Below are positions 49,990 through 58,591 of a stretch of DNA of 64,000 bases, in pieces. Each line of letters starts with the position of its first letter. Positions within the stretch are counted from its first letter, which is position 1. Origin of the DNA: Microbacterium sp. LCT-H2 (lineage in GTDB: Bacteria; Actinomycetota; Actinomycetes; Actinomycetales; Microbacteriaceae). Below the pieces are notes generated by a model, which saw nothing but the letters and a program-made list of their open reading frames with translations, was not told the origin of the DNA and ran no database searches. Where the stretch lies: contig NZ_MODW01000003.1 of assembly GCF_001866135.1 (NCBI RefSeq), positions 310,001 to 374,000 on the forward strand. Reading direction: 5' to 3'. Made by a program: the position numbers and the translations under genes.

Positions 49990-51102
49990 TCAGCCGCCGG
50001 CCGACATCACCGCCGCGACCCCCGTCACGATCCGGTCGAGATCCCCGGCCGTGAGCGACGGGTGCACGGGAAGGGAGAGCACCTGCTGCGCCGCGCTTTC
50101 CGTCTCCGGCAGCTCATCGGTCGGAGCGAAGCGCGCCAGCGAGGGCAGCCGATGGTTCGGGATCGGGTAGTAGACGCCGGAACCCACCCCGTGCTCGTCG
50201 CGGAGAGCGTCGCGTACCCGGTCTCGCTCCCCCGCGGCGATCCGCACCGTGTACTGGTGGTAGACGTGCTCGGCGCCCTCCGCGACCGCGGGCACCGTGA
50301 GGCCGTCGATGCCGGCGAGCGCGGCGTCGAGGAACGCGGCGTTCCCCTGTCGCTGCCGGGTCCAGGCGGCGACCCGCCCGAGCTGCACCCGACCGACTGC
50401 GGCATGCACCTCGCTCATCCGGTTGTTGTAGCCGACGACCTCGTTCGCGTACTGCGTCTCCATGCCCTGGTTGCGGAGCAGACGGATACGGCGCGCCACC
50501 TGCTCGTCCGCACAGGACACCATGCCGCCCTCGATCGCCGTCATGTTCTTCGTCGGATAGAGGCTGAACATGCCGAACGTGCCGATGGTCCCCGCCGGCC
50601 TCCCTCGCCACGCCGCGCCGTGGGCCTGCGCAGCATCCTCGTAGATGGCGAGACCGTGGTCGTGAGCGACCTCCTCGATACCGTCCACGAGGAACGGGTG
50701 CCCGTACAGATGCACGGGCATGATGCCCTTCGTGCGGGCGGTGACCGCGGCACGGACCCGGGTCGGATCCAGGGTGAAGTGCGTCGGTTCGATGTCGACG
50801 AACACCGGCGTCGCTCCGGCCAGCACCACGGAGTTCGCGACCGCCGCGAAGGTGAAGGAGGGCACGATCACCTCGTCGCCCGGCCCCACACCGGCGGCGA
50901 GCAGTCCCAGGAGCTGCCCGCTCGTACCGGAGTTGACCGCGACGGTGGTGCGACCGTCCACGAACTGGGTCGCGAACTCGCGCTCGAACGCCGCCACCTC
51001 GGGGCCCTGCGCGAGCATCCCACTGCGGAGCACCCGTTCGACGGCTGCCACCTCGTCGTCGCCGATGAGCGGCGCGGCGGCCGGGATGAAGTCCTTCTGC
51101 AT
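49990..51102 (-). CDS. DegT/DnrJ/EryC1/StrS aminotransferase
   Basis: A 370-residue PLP enzyme: AVNSGTSGQLLGLLAAGVGP, PSFTFAAVANSVVLAGATPVFVDI, YEDAAQAHGA and SLYPTKNMTA with Lys185. Family members aminate keto-sugars for cell-surface glycans. ATG at 51102 is chosen; the longer frame would run into the tRNA. No sugar-nucleotide genes are adjacent, so the product is unknown. Confidence 0.9.
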   Translation of the reverse strand: MQKDFIPAAAPLIGDDEVAAVERVLRSGMLAQGPEVAAFEREFATQFVDGRTTVAVNSGTSGQLLGLLAAGVGPGDEVIVPSFTFAAVANSVVLAGATPVFVDIEPTHFTLDPTRVRAAVTARTKGIMPVHLYGHPFLVDGIEEVAHDHGLAIYEDAAQAHGAAWRGRPAGTIGTFGMFSLYPTKNMTAIEGGMVSCADEQVARRIRLLRNQGMETQYANEVVGYNNRMSEVHAAVGRVQLGRVAAWTRQRQGNAAFLDAALAGIDGLTVPAVAEGAEHVYHQYTVRIAAGERDRVRDALRDEHGVGSGVYYPIPNHRLPSLARFAPTDELPETESAAQQVLSLPVHPSLTAGDLDRIVTGVAAVMSAGG

Positions 51103-51123
51103 GGAGATGCCCTTCGTCGGGAA

Positions 51124-51140
51124 CGGCTCGTCGAGAGCCG
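51124..51140 (-). terminator. hairpin after tRNA
   Basis: CGGCTC-GTCGA-GAGCCG lies seven bases past the 3' end of the tRNA on the minus strand, and 22 bp before the DegT start. Confidence 0.5.
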
Positions 51141-51146
51141 GATCGG

Positions 51147-51217
51147 AGGTGGAGGCAGGAATCGAACCTGCGTACACGGTCTTGCGGACCGCGACCTGGC
51201 CACTCGGTCACTCCACC
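51147..51217 (-). tRNA. tRNA-Cys (GCA) with C at position 33
   Basis: A full 71-nt cloverleaf can be drawn: acceptor GGTGGAG/CTCCACC, D-arm ACC-GAGTGGCCA-GGT, anticodon arm GCGGT-CCGCAAG-ACCGT, variable GTAC, T-arm GCAGG-TTCGATT-CCTGC, discriminator T. Anticodon GCA and U73 are Cys identity elements. CCA is not encoded. The base before the anticodon is C instead of the near-universal U33. Confidence 0.85.
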
Positions 51218-51230
51218 GGGTCAGGTGTCC

Positions 51231-52478
51231 TCACGCGCCGGGCGGCGAGTACCCCTGCAGGAAGCGGCCGAAGCGCTGCACCGCATCGACCAGGGTCTCC
51301 GTCTCGGGCAGGAAGGCGATGCGCACGTGGTCGGTGTCGGCACCGTTGAAGGCGCGACCGTGCACGAGAAGGACGCGTTCCGCATCGAGGAAGTCGAGCA
51401 CCAGGCGCTCGTCGTCGCGGATGCCGTAGACCTCAGGGTCGAGGCGGGGGAAGAGGTAGAGACCACCGCCCGCCTCGTGCACATCGACGCCGGGGATCGC
51501 GCGGAGCGCCGCCGTGGCGGCGTCGCGTTGCGCCGTCAGCCGCCCGTCCGCCGAGACGAGCGCATCGAGCGATGTGTCGTGCCCCAGTGCGGCCGTGATC
51601 GCATGCTGCGCGGGCACCGAGGCACACATCCGCATCGACGCCAGCAGCCGGAGGCCGGACAGGAACGGATCGTCCGCAGCGAACCCGGTCGCCAGCGCCC
51701 AGGCGGCCCGGTACCCGGCGACGCGATGGGTCTTGGACAGTCCGGCGAAGGTGATGCACGGCACGTCGGGGGCGACCTGCGCTGTGGAGACGTGCGTGAG
51801 CCCGGGGTACACGACCCGGTCGTAGATCTCGTCCGAGAGCAGCAGCAGACCGTGGCGACGGGCCAGCTCCGCGATGCCCTCCAGCGTCTCCCTGGGGTAC
51901 ACGGCCCCGGTGGGGTTATTCGGATTGATGACGACGACGGCGACGGTCCGGGGGCCGATCGCAGCCGCCATGGCATCGAGGTCGGGAAGCCACCCGGCCT
52001 CCTCCACACAGGGGTAATGCACGGGCTCGCCCCCGGCGAGGACGGTCGATGCGGTCCACAGCGGATAGTCGGGACTCGGGATCAGGACTTCGTCGCCCGG
52101 CTCCAGCAGCGCCTGCAGCGTGAGGCCCACCAGCTCGGACACGCCGTTGCCGACGGTCACCGCCTCGATCCCGAGGGACGGGAAGCCTGCCCGCCGTGCG
52201 TAGTGCGCGCGGATCGCCTCCCTCGTCTCCGGCAGCCCCGGGGATTCCGAGTATCCGTGGGCATGCGGAAGTGCCTCGCGGAGAGCCTCCACGATCACCG
52301 GCGGCGCCTCGAACCCGAACGGCGCCGGGTTGCCGATGTTCAGGCGCAGGATCCGTTCACCGCGGGACTCCAGCTCGGCCGCACGCGCGGCGACCGGGCC
52401 ACGCAGGTCGTAGAGCACGCCGTCGAGGCGCGAGGATCGCCCGACCCGGAACGCGCTCCCGGCGTCTCCGGCCGTCAT
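51231..52478 (-). CDS. class I aminotransferase (alanine-type, AlaA-like)
   Basis: A 415-residue PLP aminotransferase: LRLNIGNPAPFGFEAP, HGYSESPGLPETREAI, NPNNPTGAVYPRE, LSDEIYDRVVYPG and FAGLSKTHRVAGYR with the PLP Lys. Sequence character matches glutamate-pyruvate transaminases (AlaA/AlaT). Its ATG overlaps the MocR stop by 4 bp, so it is in the regulator's autoregulated operon. Confidence 0.9.
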   Translation of the reverse strand: MTAGDAGSAFRVGRSSRLDGVLYDLRGPVAARAAELESRGERILRLNIGNPAPFGFEAPPVIVEALREALPHAHGYSESPGLPETREAIRAHYARRAGFPSLGIEAVTVGNGVSELVGLTLQALLEPGDEVLIPSPDYPLWTASTVLAGGEPVHYPCVEEAGWLPDLDAMAAAIGPRTVAVVVINPNNPTGAVYPRETLEGIAELARRHGLLLLSDEIYDRVVYPGLTHVSTAQVAPDVPCITFAGLSKTHRVAGYRAAWALATGFAADDPFLSGLRLLASMRMCASVPAQHAITAALGHDTSLDALVSADGRLTAQRDAATAALRAIPGVDVHEAGGGLYLFPRLDPEVYGIRDDERLVLDFLDAERVLLVHGRAFNGADTDHVRIAFLPETETLVDAVQRFGRFLQGYSPPGA

Positions 52479-53830
52479 CCGTCCCCCTCGGCCGATGCCG
52501 GACCGGAGGCGGCGGCCACGTCGTCGGCCAGGCGTCGCAGGTCGGCGTCATCGAGGTCGTGCACGGTCAGCCGCAGGTGATGTTCACTGGCGGATTCGTC
52601 CTCCAGCGCGAACTCCGACCCCGGTCGCACGAGCCATCCGCGGTGCGCGAGCCGCGTGGCGACGACCCCCGCATTCTCCCGGACGTCGATCCACACGTTC
52701 AACCCGCTCTCCGCGGCGACATCCAGCCCTCGAGCGGACGCGAGGGCGGCGAAGGACCTGTTGCGCGCGGCATACCGGGCGCCTGCCTCCGCGACCAGCC
52801 GGTGCACTCCCTCGTCGCGCAGCATCGTCGCCGCGAGCTGCTGCATGACATGGCTCACCCACATGGTGCCGGGACTGAGCCGAAGGGCCAGCCGCTCAGC
52901 GGTGACCGGATCGGACGCCGTGAGGGCCAACCGCATGTCGGGGCCGAGGAACTTGGAGACCGACCGCACCAGCGCCCAGCGCTCCTGGGCGGGCCCGATG
53001 ATGGTGGCGTACGGAGTCGGGGAGAGCAGCGAGAAGTGGTCGTCCTCGATCACCAGGACGTGGGGGTGCGGAGCGAGCACCTCGCGGAGCTCCTCGGCGC
53101 GGGCGGGAGTGATGCTGGCGCCGGTGGGGTTGTGGGCGCGAGGCGTGCAGATGATCGCGCGCACGCCGCTCTCCAGGGCCTCTCGGACACCCTCCACCGT
53201 CATCCCCTCCTCGTCGACCGGTATCGCGACCGGGGTGTAGCCGGCCAACCGCGCGGTCTGGATGCTGGACAGGAAGCACGGATCCTCCAGGCCCACCCGG
53301 TCGCCGTGCGCGAGCGTCTGGGCCAGCAGGCGCTCCACCGCGTCGACCGCGCCCGCGGTGACCGTGAGCCGGAAGGGACGAGGCTGATCCTCCGCGATCC
53401 ATCGGGTCCCCCACTCGGCGAGCTCGGCATCGATGACGGATTCGCCGTAGAGGACGGGATGGGGACGCACGGTCGCGAGAGCGGCGACGAGGTCGGGCAG
53501 CAAGGCGGCCTGGGGGTTGCCGTTGGCGATGTCGCGGAGTGCCGTTCCGGGCGTGAAGCCCTCATCCGGCGTGGCTGCAGGGCCGAGCACGGTCGTCCCG
53601 GTGCGCCCGCCGGTGGTCGCGATGCGGGCGGTGACGAGTGCGCGATAGGCGGCAAGGACGGTGTTGCGATTCACGCCCAGCCGCTCGGCGAGAGTGCGGA
53701 CCGGGGGCAGACGGTCCCCCGCGACGAGCGTCCCCCGCTCGACGAGGTCGCGCACGCTCTCCGAGATCTCCGCGGCGGTGACACCGCTGATCGCGTCGGT
53801 GTCGCCGTCTCTGCTCTCCGCCGTGGCCAT
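52475..53830 (-). CDS. MocR/GabR-type PLP-dependent regulator
   Basis: A 451-residue GntR-aminotransferase fusion. The winged helix (about 18-85: EISESVRDLVERGTLVAGDRLPPVRTLAERLGVNRNTVLAAYRAL) is followed by a fold-type I domain with TPRAHNPTGASI, VIEDDHFSLL and VRSVSKFLGP (PLP Lys). Such proteins sense PLP with GABA or other amines. The gene has TTGACA-17-TACCGT ending six bases before the ATG (leaderless) inside a palindrome shared with yggS/gabT and the amidotransferase genes. Confidence 0.92.
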   Translation of the reverse strand: MATAESRDGDTDAISGVTAAEISESVRDLVERGTLVAGDRLPPVRTLAERLGVNRNTVLAAYRALVTARIATTGGRTGTTVLGPAATPDEGFTPGTALRDIANGNPQAALLPDLVAALATVRPHPVLYGESVIDAELAEWGTRWIAEDQPRPFRLTVTAGAVDAVERLLAQTLAHGDRVGLEDPCFLSSIQTARLAGYTPVAIPVDEEGMTVEGVREALESGVRAIICTPRAHNPTGASITPARAEELREVLAPHPHVLVIEDDHFSLLSPTPYATIIGPAQERWALVRSVSKFLGPDMRLALTASDPVTAERLALRLSPGTMWVSHVMQQLAATMLRDEGVHRLVAEAGARYAARNRSFAALASARGLDVAAESGLNVWIDVRENAGVVATRLAHRGWLVRPGSEFALEDESASEHHLRLTVHDLDDADLRRLADDVAAASGPASAEGDG

Positions 53831-53849
53831 GACTCGACGGTAGGGGAGA

Positions 53850-53867
53850 TTTTGACCTATGTCAAAA
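53850..53867. promoter_or_regulatory. MocR operator at its own promoter
   Basis: TTTTGACCTATGTCAAAA, arms TTTTGAC/GTCAAAA. On the minus strand it contains the -35 TTGACA, 17 bp from TACCGT. Same sequence as 45574 and nearly that of 47655. Confidence 0.72.
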
Positions 53868-54012
53868 CCTGGGATCGGTCATTCCCGTCCGTCCCGCTGC
53901 CCGACGCACGCAGGCGGAGTCCAGGTACACCGGATACCGTTCAGGAGCGATCGGTCCCCCGGACCGCCCCCGCATCCCGCACGATCACCGCGATCCCCCG
54001 ACAGAGGACACG

Positions 54013-54702
54013 ATGACCCCCGGCACTTCGCCCCTCGCCGCTTCCGCCCCCGGCTACGACGGCTTCATCGGCTGGGTGCTCAGCCTCATCGAGACCCTCG
54101 GCGAGGTCGGTGTCGGTCTCGCGGTGCTCATCGAGACGTTCGTTCCCCCCATCCCCTCCGAGGCGATCCTCCCCGCAGCGGGCTTCCTGGCGTACGACGG
54201 GCGGATGAACGCCTGGGGCGCCTGGGCCGCAGCCACCATCGGCGGACTCGTCGGTGCGTGGCTCTGGTACGCGCTCGGCGCCGCGGTGGGCCGGGACCGC
54301 ACGCGGCGCATCGTCGGGCGCATCCCCCTCCTCGACCACGACGACTTCGACAAGGCCGAGGCGTTCTTCGCCCGCTGGGGAGGCGGCGCCGTGCTGTTCG
54401 GCCGCTGCGTGCCTCTCGTGCGCTCCTTCATCTCGATCCCGGCAGGGATCGAGCGAATGGCCCTGTGGAAGTTCACGCTGTACACGCTGGTCGGCTCGGC
54501 GGTCTGGAACGGCATCTGGATCGGCCTGGGCTTCGCCTTCGGCCCCACCATCCGGCCGATCCTCGAGCAGTGGAGCGGCGTGATCTCCGACGTGGTCGTC
54601 GGCCTGCTCATCCTGCTGCTCCTGGTGTTCGTCGTCCTTCGCATCCGTCGCCGCATGCGCGAGGCCGCCGCACGGCGCGCAGAGGACAACGGAGCGGCCT
54701 GA
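54013..54702 (+). CDS. DedA-family membrane protein
   Basis: A 229-residue DedA protein. ETFVPPIPSEAILPAAGFLAY, GAWLWYALGAAVGRDRTRRI and the re-entrant FGRCVPLVRSFISIPAGIERM motif (conserved Arg residues) are diagnostic. DedA proteins are lipid scramblases or undecaprenyl-phosphate flippases in the cell membrane. ATG at 54013 follows AGAGGACACG. It ends 3 bp from the convergent kinase-like gene. Confidence 0.93.
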   Translation: MTPGTSPLAASAPGYDGFIGWVLSLIETLGEVGVGLAVLIETFVPPIPSEAILPAAGFLAYDGRMNAWGAWAAATIGGLVGAWLWYALGAAVGRDRTRRIVGRIPLLDHDDFDKAEAFFARWGGGAVLFGRCVPLVRSFISIPAGIERMALWKFTLYTLVGSAVWNGIWIGLGFAFGPTIRPILEQWSGVISDVVVGLLILLLLVFVVLRIRRRMREAAARRAEDNGAA

Positions 54703-54705
54703 CGC

Positions 54706-55554
54706 TCAGCCGCCTCGCCGTGCTGCGCGCTGATGTCGCGCCTGCTCGAAGGCGCCGAGGCGCCGAAAAAACCATTCGTCGTCCCACCAGCCGGTCGCGC
54801 GCGCATGCTTGACGTCGTCCCAGATCCGGAAGAGGCCACGCCGCTCTGAGGCCCCGCGGGCGAGTGGACGACGGGCCGCTGCGCGCTCCCAGAGCCGGAG
54901 CCCCTCGGCCCCGTCGGCGAGGTGGAACAGGTCCAGCTCGCGGTGCGAGTACCGCGCGGCACCGGGATCGATCACTCCCGTCAACACGAACCCCTCCGGA
55001 TCGACGAGGAAGTTGCCGGCGTGGCAGTCGTCGTGGATGAAGACGGGAGAGTCATCGGCGAGCGGACGGAGGAGGTCGGGCACCGCGCGTGCCGTCACAC
55101 GGATACGCTCCCGGAGTCCTGGGTCGATGTGATCCGCCCCCTCGAGCCAGGAACCGAGGTCACGGACGTCCGCGGAGTAGCTGGCGAGGAAGCTGGGATG
55201 GGTGCCGCCGCGGAGGTCTTCGAACGCGGGCCCCTCCTGCGCATGCCAGTGGGTCACGACGTCCACGACCTGCTCGGCGAGAGCGTGCGCCGCCGCGGAC
55301 GACGGCTCCGGCGTGGCTTCGGCGAGGGGCACTCCCGGCACATAGGTCTGCACCATGACCTCGCGGTCGCCCTCACGCCGCAGCGAGATCAGCTCCGGCA
55401 CAGCGATCCCCGGCGGCGTCATCCGGCCGAGCGCGGCGAGGGCCACCGCCTCCCGCGCTGCGGTCCCCGGGCGATGGAAGGCCTTCACCACCCGGCGCCC
55501 GCCGGCGATGTCTTCGACACGGACGGTCGCATAGAACCCTTCGAAGACCTGCAT
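54706..55554 (-). CDS. APH-like phosphotransferase
   Basis: A 282-residue aminoglycoside/choline kinase-fold protein. RVVKAFHRPGTAAREA carries the ATP Lys, IHDDCHAGNFLVD is the catalytic loop and VIDPGAARYSHRELDL the metal-binding DxG equivalent. ATG at 55554 has GGGAGGGCGTCG. Targets of such orphans range from antibiotics to metabolites; resistance cannot be claimed. Confidence 0.85.
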   Translation of the reverse strand: MQVFEGFYATVRVEDIAGGRRVVKAFHRPGTAAREAVALAALGRMTPPGIAVPELISLRREGDREVMVQTYVPGVPLAEATPEPSSAAAHALAEQVVDVVTHWHAQEGPAFEDLRGGTHPSFLASYSADVRDLGSWLEGADHIDPGLRERIRVTARAVPDLLRPLADDSPVFIHDDCHAGNFLVDPEGFVLTGVIDPGAARYSHRELDLFHLADGAEGLRLWERAAARRPLARGASERRGLFRIWDDVKHARATGWWDDEWFFRRLGAFEQARHQRAARRGG

Positions 55555-55660
55555 CGACGCCCTCCCCGCGAACTCCGTCTCGCCCTGATCCTCGAACGTA
55601 GTCGGCACGCGACAGTCGGGAAAGCGCGGCGGTGTCGGCGGGGCAGGGCACGATGGGGTC

Positions 55661-56446
55661 ATGACGGACGGCTACGACCCCGGGTTCCTCGGCATCCCGC
55701 TCCCCCTGCCCGCGCCTCCGATGACGGTGCGCACCCTGCCGGCGCCGCGGTTCACGGTGCTGCTGGACCCGGAGCGGCGGCTCGCCGCGGTGACAGCCGT
55801 CACCATCGACGGCGCCCGCCTGCGGGATCTCCCCCGGACGGGTGAGTGGCATCTTGACCCCCGGGTTCCCGAGGAGGAGCAGGCGGGGCCCGCCGTCTAC
55901 GCCGGGAACGACCTCGACCGCGGGCATCTCGTCCGTCGCCGCGATCCGGGCTGGGGCGAGCTCGCCGACGCGCGCGCGGCCATGGAGGCCACATTCACCT
56001 ACCCCAACGCCGCGCCGCAGGCCGCCGTCTTCAACCAGTCGAAAGACCTCTGGCTCGGACTGGAGGATCACGTGCTCGTGTATGCGGAGACCACCGCGCA
56101 GCGCCTCACGGTGTTCACCGCCCCCGTGCTCGACGAGGCCGACCCGCCGTATCGCGGCATCCGAGTTCCTCTGCGCTACTGGAAGATCGCAGCCTGGAAT
56201 GCCGGGGGCCGACTCGCCGCCGCCGCGTTCCTCCTCGACCAGTCCGCGCTCGTGGACACCCGGGAGGGTGCTCTCGCCGTCGCGTCGCTCGAAGCCTTCC
56301 GCACCTTCCAGGTGCGGGTCGCCGAGGTGTCCGCCCTCACCGGGATCGACCTCGGCCCGCTGTCCGACGCCGACGTCCTCCCCCGACGCGGGATCCGAGA
56401 GAGCGGATGGCGCCCGCTGCACACGGCCGACGACATCGTCGTGTGA
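55661..56446 (+). CDS. DNA/RNA non-specific endonuclease-like protein
   Basis: A 261-residue protein with the beta-beta-alpha-metal nuclease signature VYAGNDLDRGHLVRRRDPGW (DRGH) and NAAPQAAVFNQSKDLWLGLE, which contains the metal Asn region. FTAPVLDEADPPYRG is also typical. No signal peptide is seen, which is odd for this usually secreted class; it may act in the cytoplasm or be exported otherwise. Confidence 0.88.
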   Translation: MTDGYDPGFLGIPLPLPAPPMTVRTLPAPRFTVLLDPERRLAAVTAVTIDGARLRDLPRTGEWHLDPRVPEEEQAGPAVYAGNDLDRGHLVRRRDPGWGELADARAAMEATFTYPNAAPQAAVFNQSKDLWLGLEDHVLVYAETTAQRLTVFTAPVLDEADPPYRGIRVPLRYWKIAAWNAGGRLAAAAFLLDQSALVDTREGALAVASLEAFRTFQVRVAEVSALTGIDLGPLSDADVLPRRGIRESGWRPLHTADDIVV

Positions 56447-56462
56447 CAGCGGGCGCTCCGCC

Positions 56463-57575
56463 TCACTCGCCGGCGCGCGCGACCTCCAGCGAGGGGTAGT
56501 CGATGTAGCCCTCGGCGGTCGAACCGTAGAACAGCTCCGGGCGCGGTTCGTTCAGCTCGGCCCCGGTCCGCCAGCGCTCCACGAGGTCGGGGTTGGCAAT
56601 GACCGGACGCCCGGCCGCGACCGCGTCCGCCCAGTCCTCCGCCACCAGCTCCTCGGCCGCGGCACGGGTGGTCTCGACGCCGAAGCCGGTGTTGACGATG
56701 AGCGGAGCGCCCGACGCCCGGCGGATGGTCTGGACGAGTTCCCCGGCCGGCTCGGGGTGCAGCACATCGACGAAGGCCAGTCCCAGAGGGGCGAGTCCTT
56801 CGGCGAGCGCGGTGTAGGTCGCGAGGACGTCGGCCGCGTCGTCCTCGATGACTCCCTGGATGCCGTGGGCCGGCGAGAGCCGGATGCCGGTCCGGTCGGC
56901 ACCCACCGCGGCGGCGACCGCCGTGGTCACCTCGATCGCGAAGCGCGCACGGTTCTCCGGCGAGCCGCCGTACTGATCGTCGCGGACGTTGGAGACGGGA
57001 GACAGGAACTCGTGGACGAGGTAGCCGTTGGCGCCGTGCACCTCGACGCCGTCGAAGCCGGCCGTGATCGCGTTGCGCGCGGCCTGGACGAACTCCTCGA
57101 CGACCACAGGGATCTCGTCGAGGGTGAGGGCGTGCGCGACCGGCAGGTCGGCCTTGCCCTGGGGCGTCCGCGTCTGGCCAGGGGCGGCCAGGGCGCTCGG
57201 CGCGACGACGCGGGGCTCACCGGAGATCTCCGGGTGGCCCACCCGGCCGCCGTGCATGAGCTGCATGACGATGGTGCCGCCCTCGGCGTGCACGGCGTCG
57301 GCCACACGACGCCATCCGTCGATCTGCGCCGGAGTCACGATGCCCGGCTGCCCGGGGTACGACTTGCCTTCGAGGACGGGCCAGACCCCCTCCGAGATGA
57401 TCAGCCCCTGCCCCGCGCGCTGGCGGTAGTACTCCTCGATGATCGCGGTCGGCACGCCGTCGGCGTCCGCACGCGTGCGGGTGAGGGGCGCCATGACGAC
57501 GCGGTTGGACAGGTGCAGCGAGCCGAAGTCGGCGGAGTCGTAGAGAGTCACAGAGAGGCAAAGGACACGACCCAT
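56463..57575 (-). CDS. old yellow enzyme-type alkene reductase
   Basis: A 370-residue FMN TIM barrel: NRVVMAPLTRTRADADGVPT, LMHGGRVGHPE, VEVHGANGYLVHEFLSP and TGIRLSPAHGIQG, all NemA/OYE marks. The enzyme reduces activated C=C bonds or nitro groups with NAD(P)H. ATG at 57575 is used; GTG at 57551 is an alternative nearer the family start. It follows a MarR gene by 39 bp, its probable repressor. Confidence 0.92.
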   Translation of the reverse strand: MGRVLCLSVTLYDSADFGSLHLSNRVVMAPLTRTRADADGVPTAIIEEYYRQRAGQGLIISEGVWPVLEGKSYPGQPGIVTPAQIDGWRRVADAVHAEGGTIVMQLMHGGRVGHPEISGEPRVVAPSALAAPGQTRTPQGKADLPVAHALTLDEIPVVVEEFVQAARNAITAGFDGVEVHGANGYLVHEFLSPVSNVRDDQYGGSPENRARFAIEVTTAVAAAVGADRTGIRLSPAHGIQGVIEDDAADVLATYTALAEGLAPLGLAFVDVLHPEPAGELVQTIRRASGAPLIVNTGFGVETTRAAAEELVAEDWADAVAAGRPVIANPDLVERWRTGAELNEPRPELFYGSTAEGYIDYPSLEVARAGE

Positions 57576-57594
57576 CGCTGTATTCCCGTGAATC

Positions 57595-57606
57595 GACCAC
57601 GTGGTC
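57595..57606. promoter_or_regulatory. palindrome between MarR and OYE genes
   Basis: GACCACGTGGTC is a perfect 12-bp palindrome in the 39-bp gap, 20 bp before the OYE start. Possibly an operator for local control of the reductase. Confidence 0.35.
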
Positions 57607-57614
57607 CGGGTGCA

Positions 57615-58082
57615 TCAACCGCCCAGGTCGGCGACGAGGTTCGCGAAGTGGTCGAGATCGGCGGCCGTCCAGCCGCGCAGGCGCTCGCCGATGCGTCCCT
57701 CGTAGCGGGAGCGGGCGAGGGCGACGCGCTCCTCGGCCAGCGGGGTCGCCACCAAGACGCGGGCGCGGCGGTCGTCCGGATCCGGGATGCTCTCGACGAG
57801 TCCGAGCTGCTCGAGCTGGCGCACCTGTCGGCTCACGGCGGATTTGTCCGTCTGCAGCCGCTCGATGAGGGCGCCGGCCGAGGTCGCCCGTCCGGCCAGG
57901 ATCGAGGTCAGGACCTGGTAGCCCAGCGGCTGGAGGTCCGGATGCACGGTGACGGCGGCTTCCCGCCATCCCACACGAATGCGCGCGAACAGCCGGCCGA
58001 GCTCGTGCTCGACGCGAGCGACCGCCTGGTCGAGGTCGTCGATCGGGGCGCCGTCGGCGGAGTCGTCGGGCGAGGCGCTCAT
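57615..58082 (-). CDS. MarR-family regulator (first of two)
   Basis: A 155-residue MarR protein: wing and recognition helix in AGALIERLQTDKSAVSRQVRQLEQLGLVESIPDPDDRRARVLVATP. It sits upstream of the OYE gene. The MarR at 58135 is similar (HELAERFEMDKSVVSRQVRMLEDLGL), so the two look like relatives from duplication. Ligand unknown, probably electrophilic or phenolic compounds. Confidence 0.9.
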   Translation of the reverse strand: MSASPDDSADGAPIDDLDQAVARVEHELGRLFARIRVGWREAAVTVHPDLQPLGYQVLTSILAGRATSAGALIERLQTDKSAVSRQVRQLEQLGLVESIPDPDDRRARVLVATPLAEERVALARSRYEGRIGERLRGWTAADLDHFANLVADLGG

Positions 58083-58097
58083 ATCGCCAGTGTACGG

Positions 58098-58133
58098 CGA
58101 AGCCCCGCGACCGTACGCGGTCGCGGGGCTTCG
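58098..58133. terminator. strong terminator between two MarR genes
   Basis: A perfect 16-bp stem CGAAGCCCCGCGACCG/CGGTCGCGGGGCTTCG with a TACG loop, in the 52 bp between the MarR genes. It should stop the MFS-MarR transcript, making MarR-OYE a separate unit. Confidence 0.85.
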
Positions 58134-58134
58134 C

Positions 58135-58590
58135 TCAGACCTCGGCGAGGAGTCGGAACACCTTGGAGGCGGCCTCGATCTCGGCGGGCGTGAGCTCGTC
58201 GATCACGGCGCGGAGCCGGGTGCCGTACGCCTGACGGACGTCGGCGAGTGCGGTACAGGCGGACGGCGTCGCGGTGAGCACCCGAAGCCGGCCGTCGTGC
58301 TCGTCCGGCACGGAGGCGATCAGCCCGAGGTCCTCCAGCATCCGCACCTGGCGACTGACGACGGACTTGTCCATCTCGAAGCGCTCGGCGAGCTCGTGCG
58401 CGTTGGCAGAGCCCGCGCGGTCGATGAACGTGAGCAGCTTGTAACCGGCCACCTGCAGCTCCGGGTGGACCCGGGACGCCGATTCCTTCCACAGCGACCG
58501 GGTCCGCGCGAAGATGAGGTTGAGATGCGCCTGGAGGTCACTGAGGGCGGTGTCGACGTCGGGGGTGCCGACCGCCTCGGACGCGATCAT
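58135..58590 (-). CDS. MarR-family regulator (second of two)
   Basis: A 151-residue MarR protein with NLIFARTRSLWKESASRVHP, HELAERFEMDKSVVSRQVRMLEDLGL and the DEHDGRLRVLTATP wing. It starts one base after the MFS stop, so it is the second gene of an efflux operon and likely represses it at the palindromes upstream of the MFS gene. Confidence 0.9.
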   Translation of the reverse strand: MIASEAVGTPDVDTALSDLQAHLNLIFARTRSLWKESASRVHPELQVAGYKLLTFIDRAGSANAHELAERFEMDKSVVSRQVRMLEDLGLIASVPDEHDGRLRVLTATPSACTALADVRQAYGTRLRAVIDELTPAEIEAASKVFRLLAEV

Positions 58591-58591
58591 G

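Noticed and set aside
51103..51177. Longer N-terminus of the DegT aminotransferase
   Set aside because: It would run into the tRNA-Cys gene; ATG at 51102 aligns with the family start.
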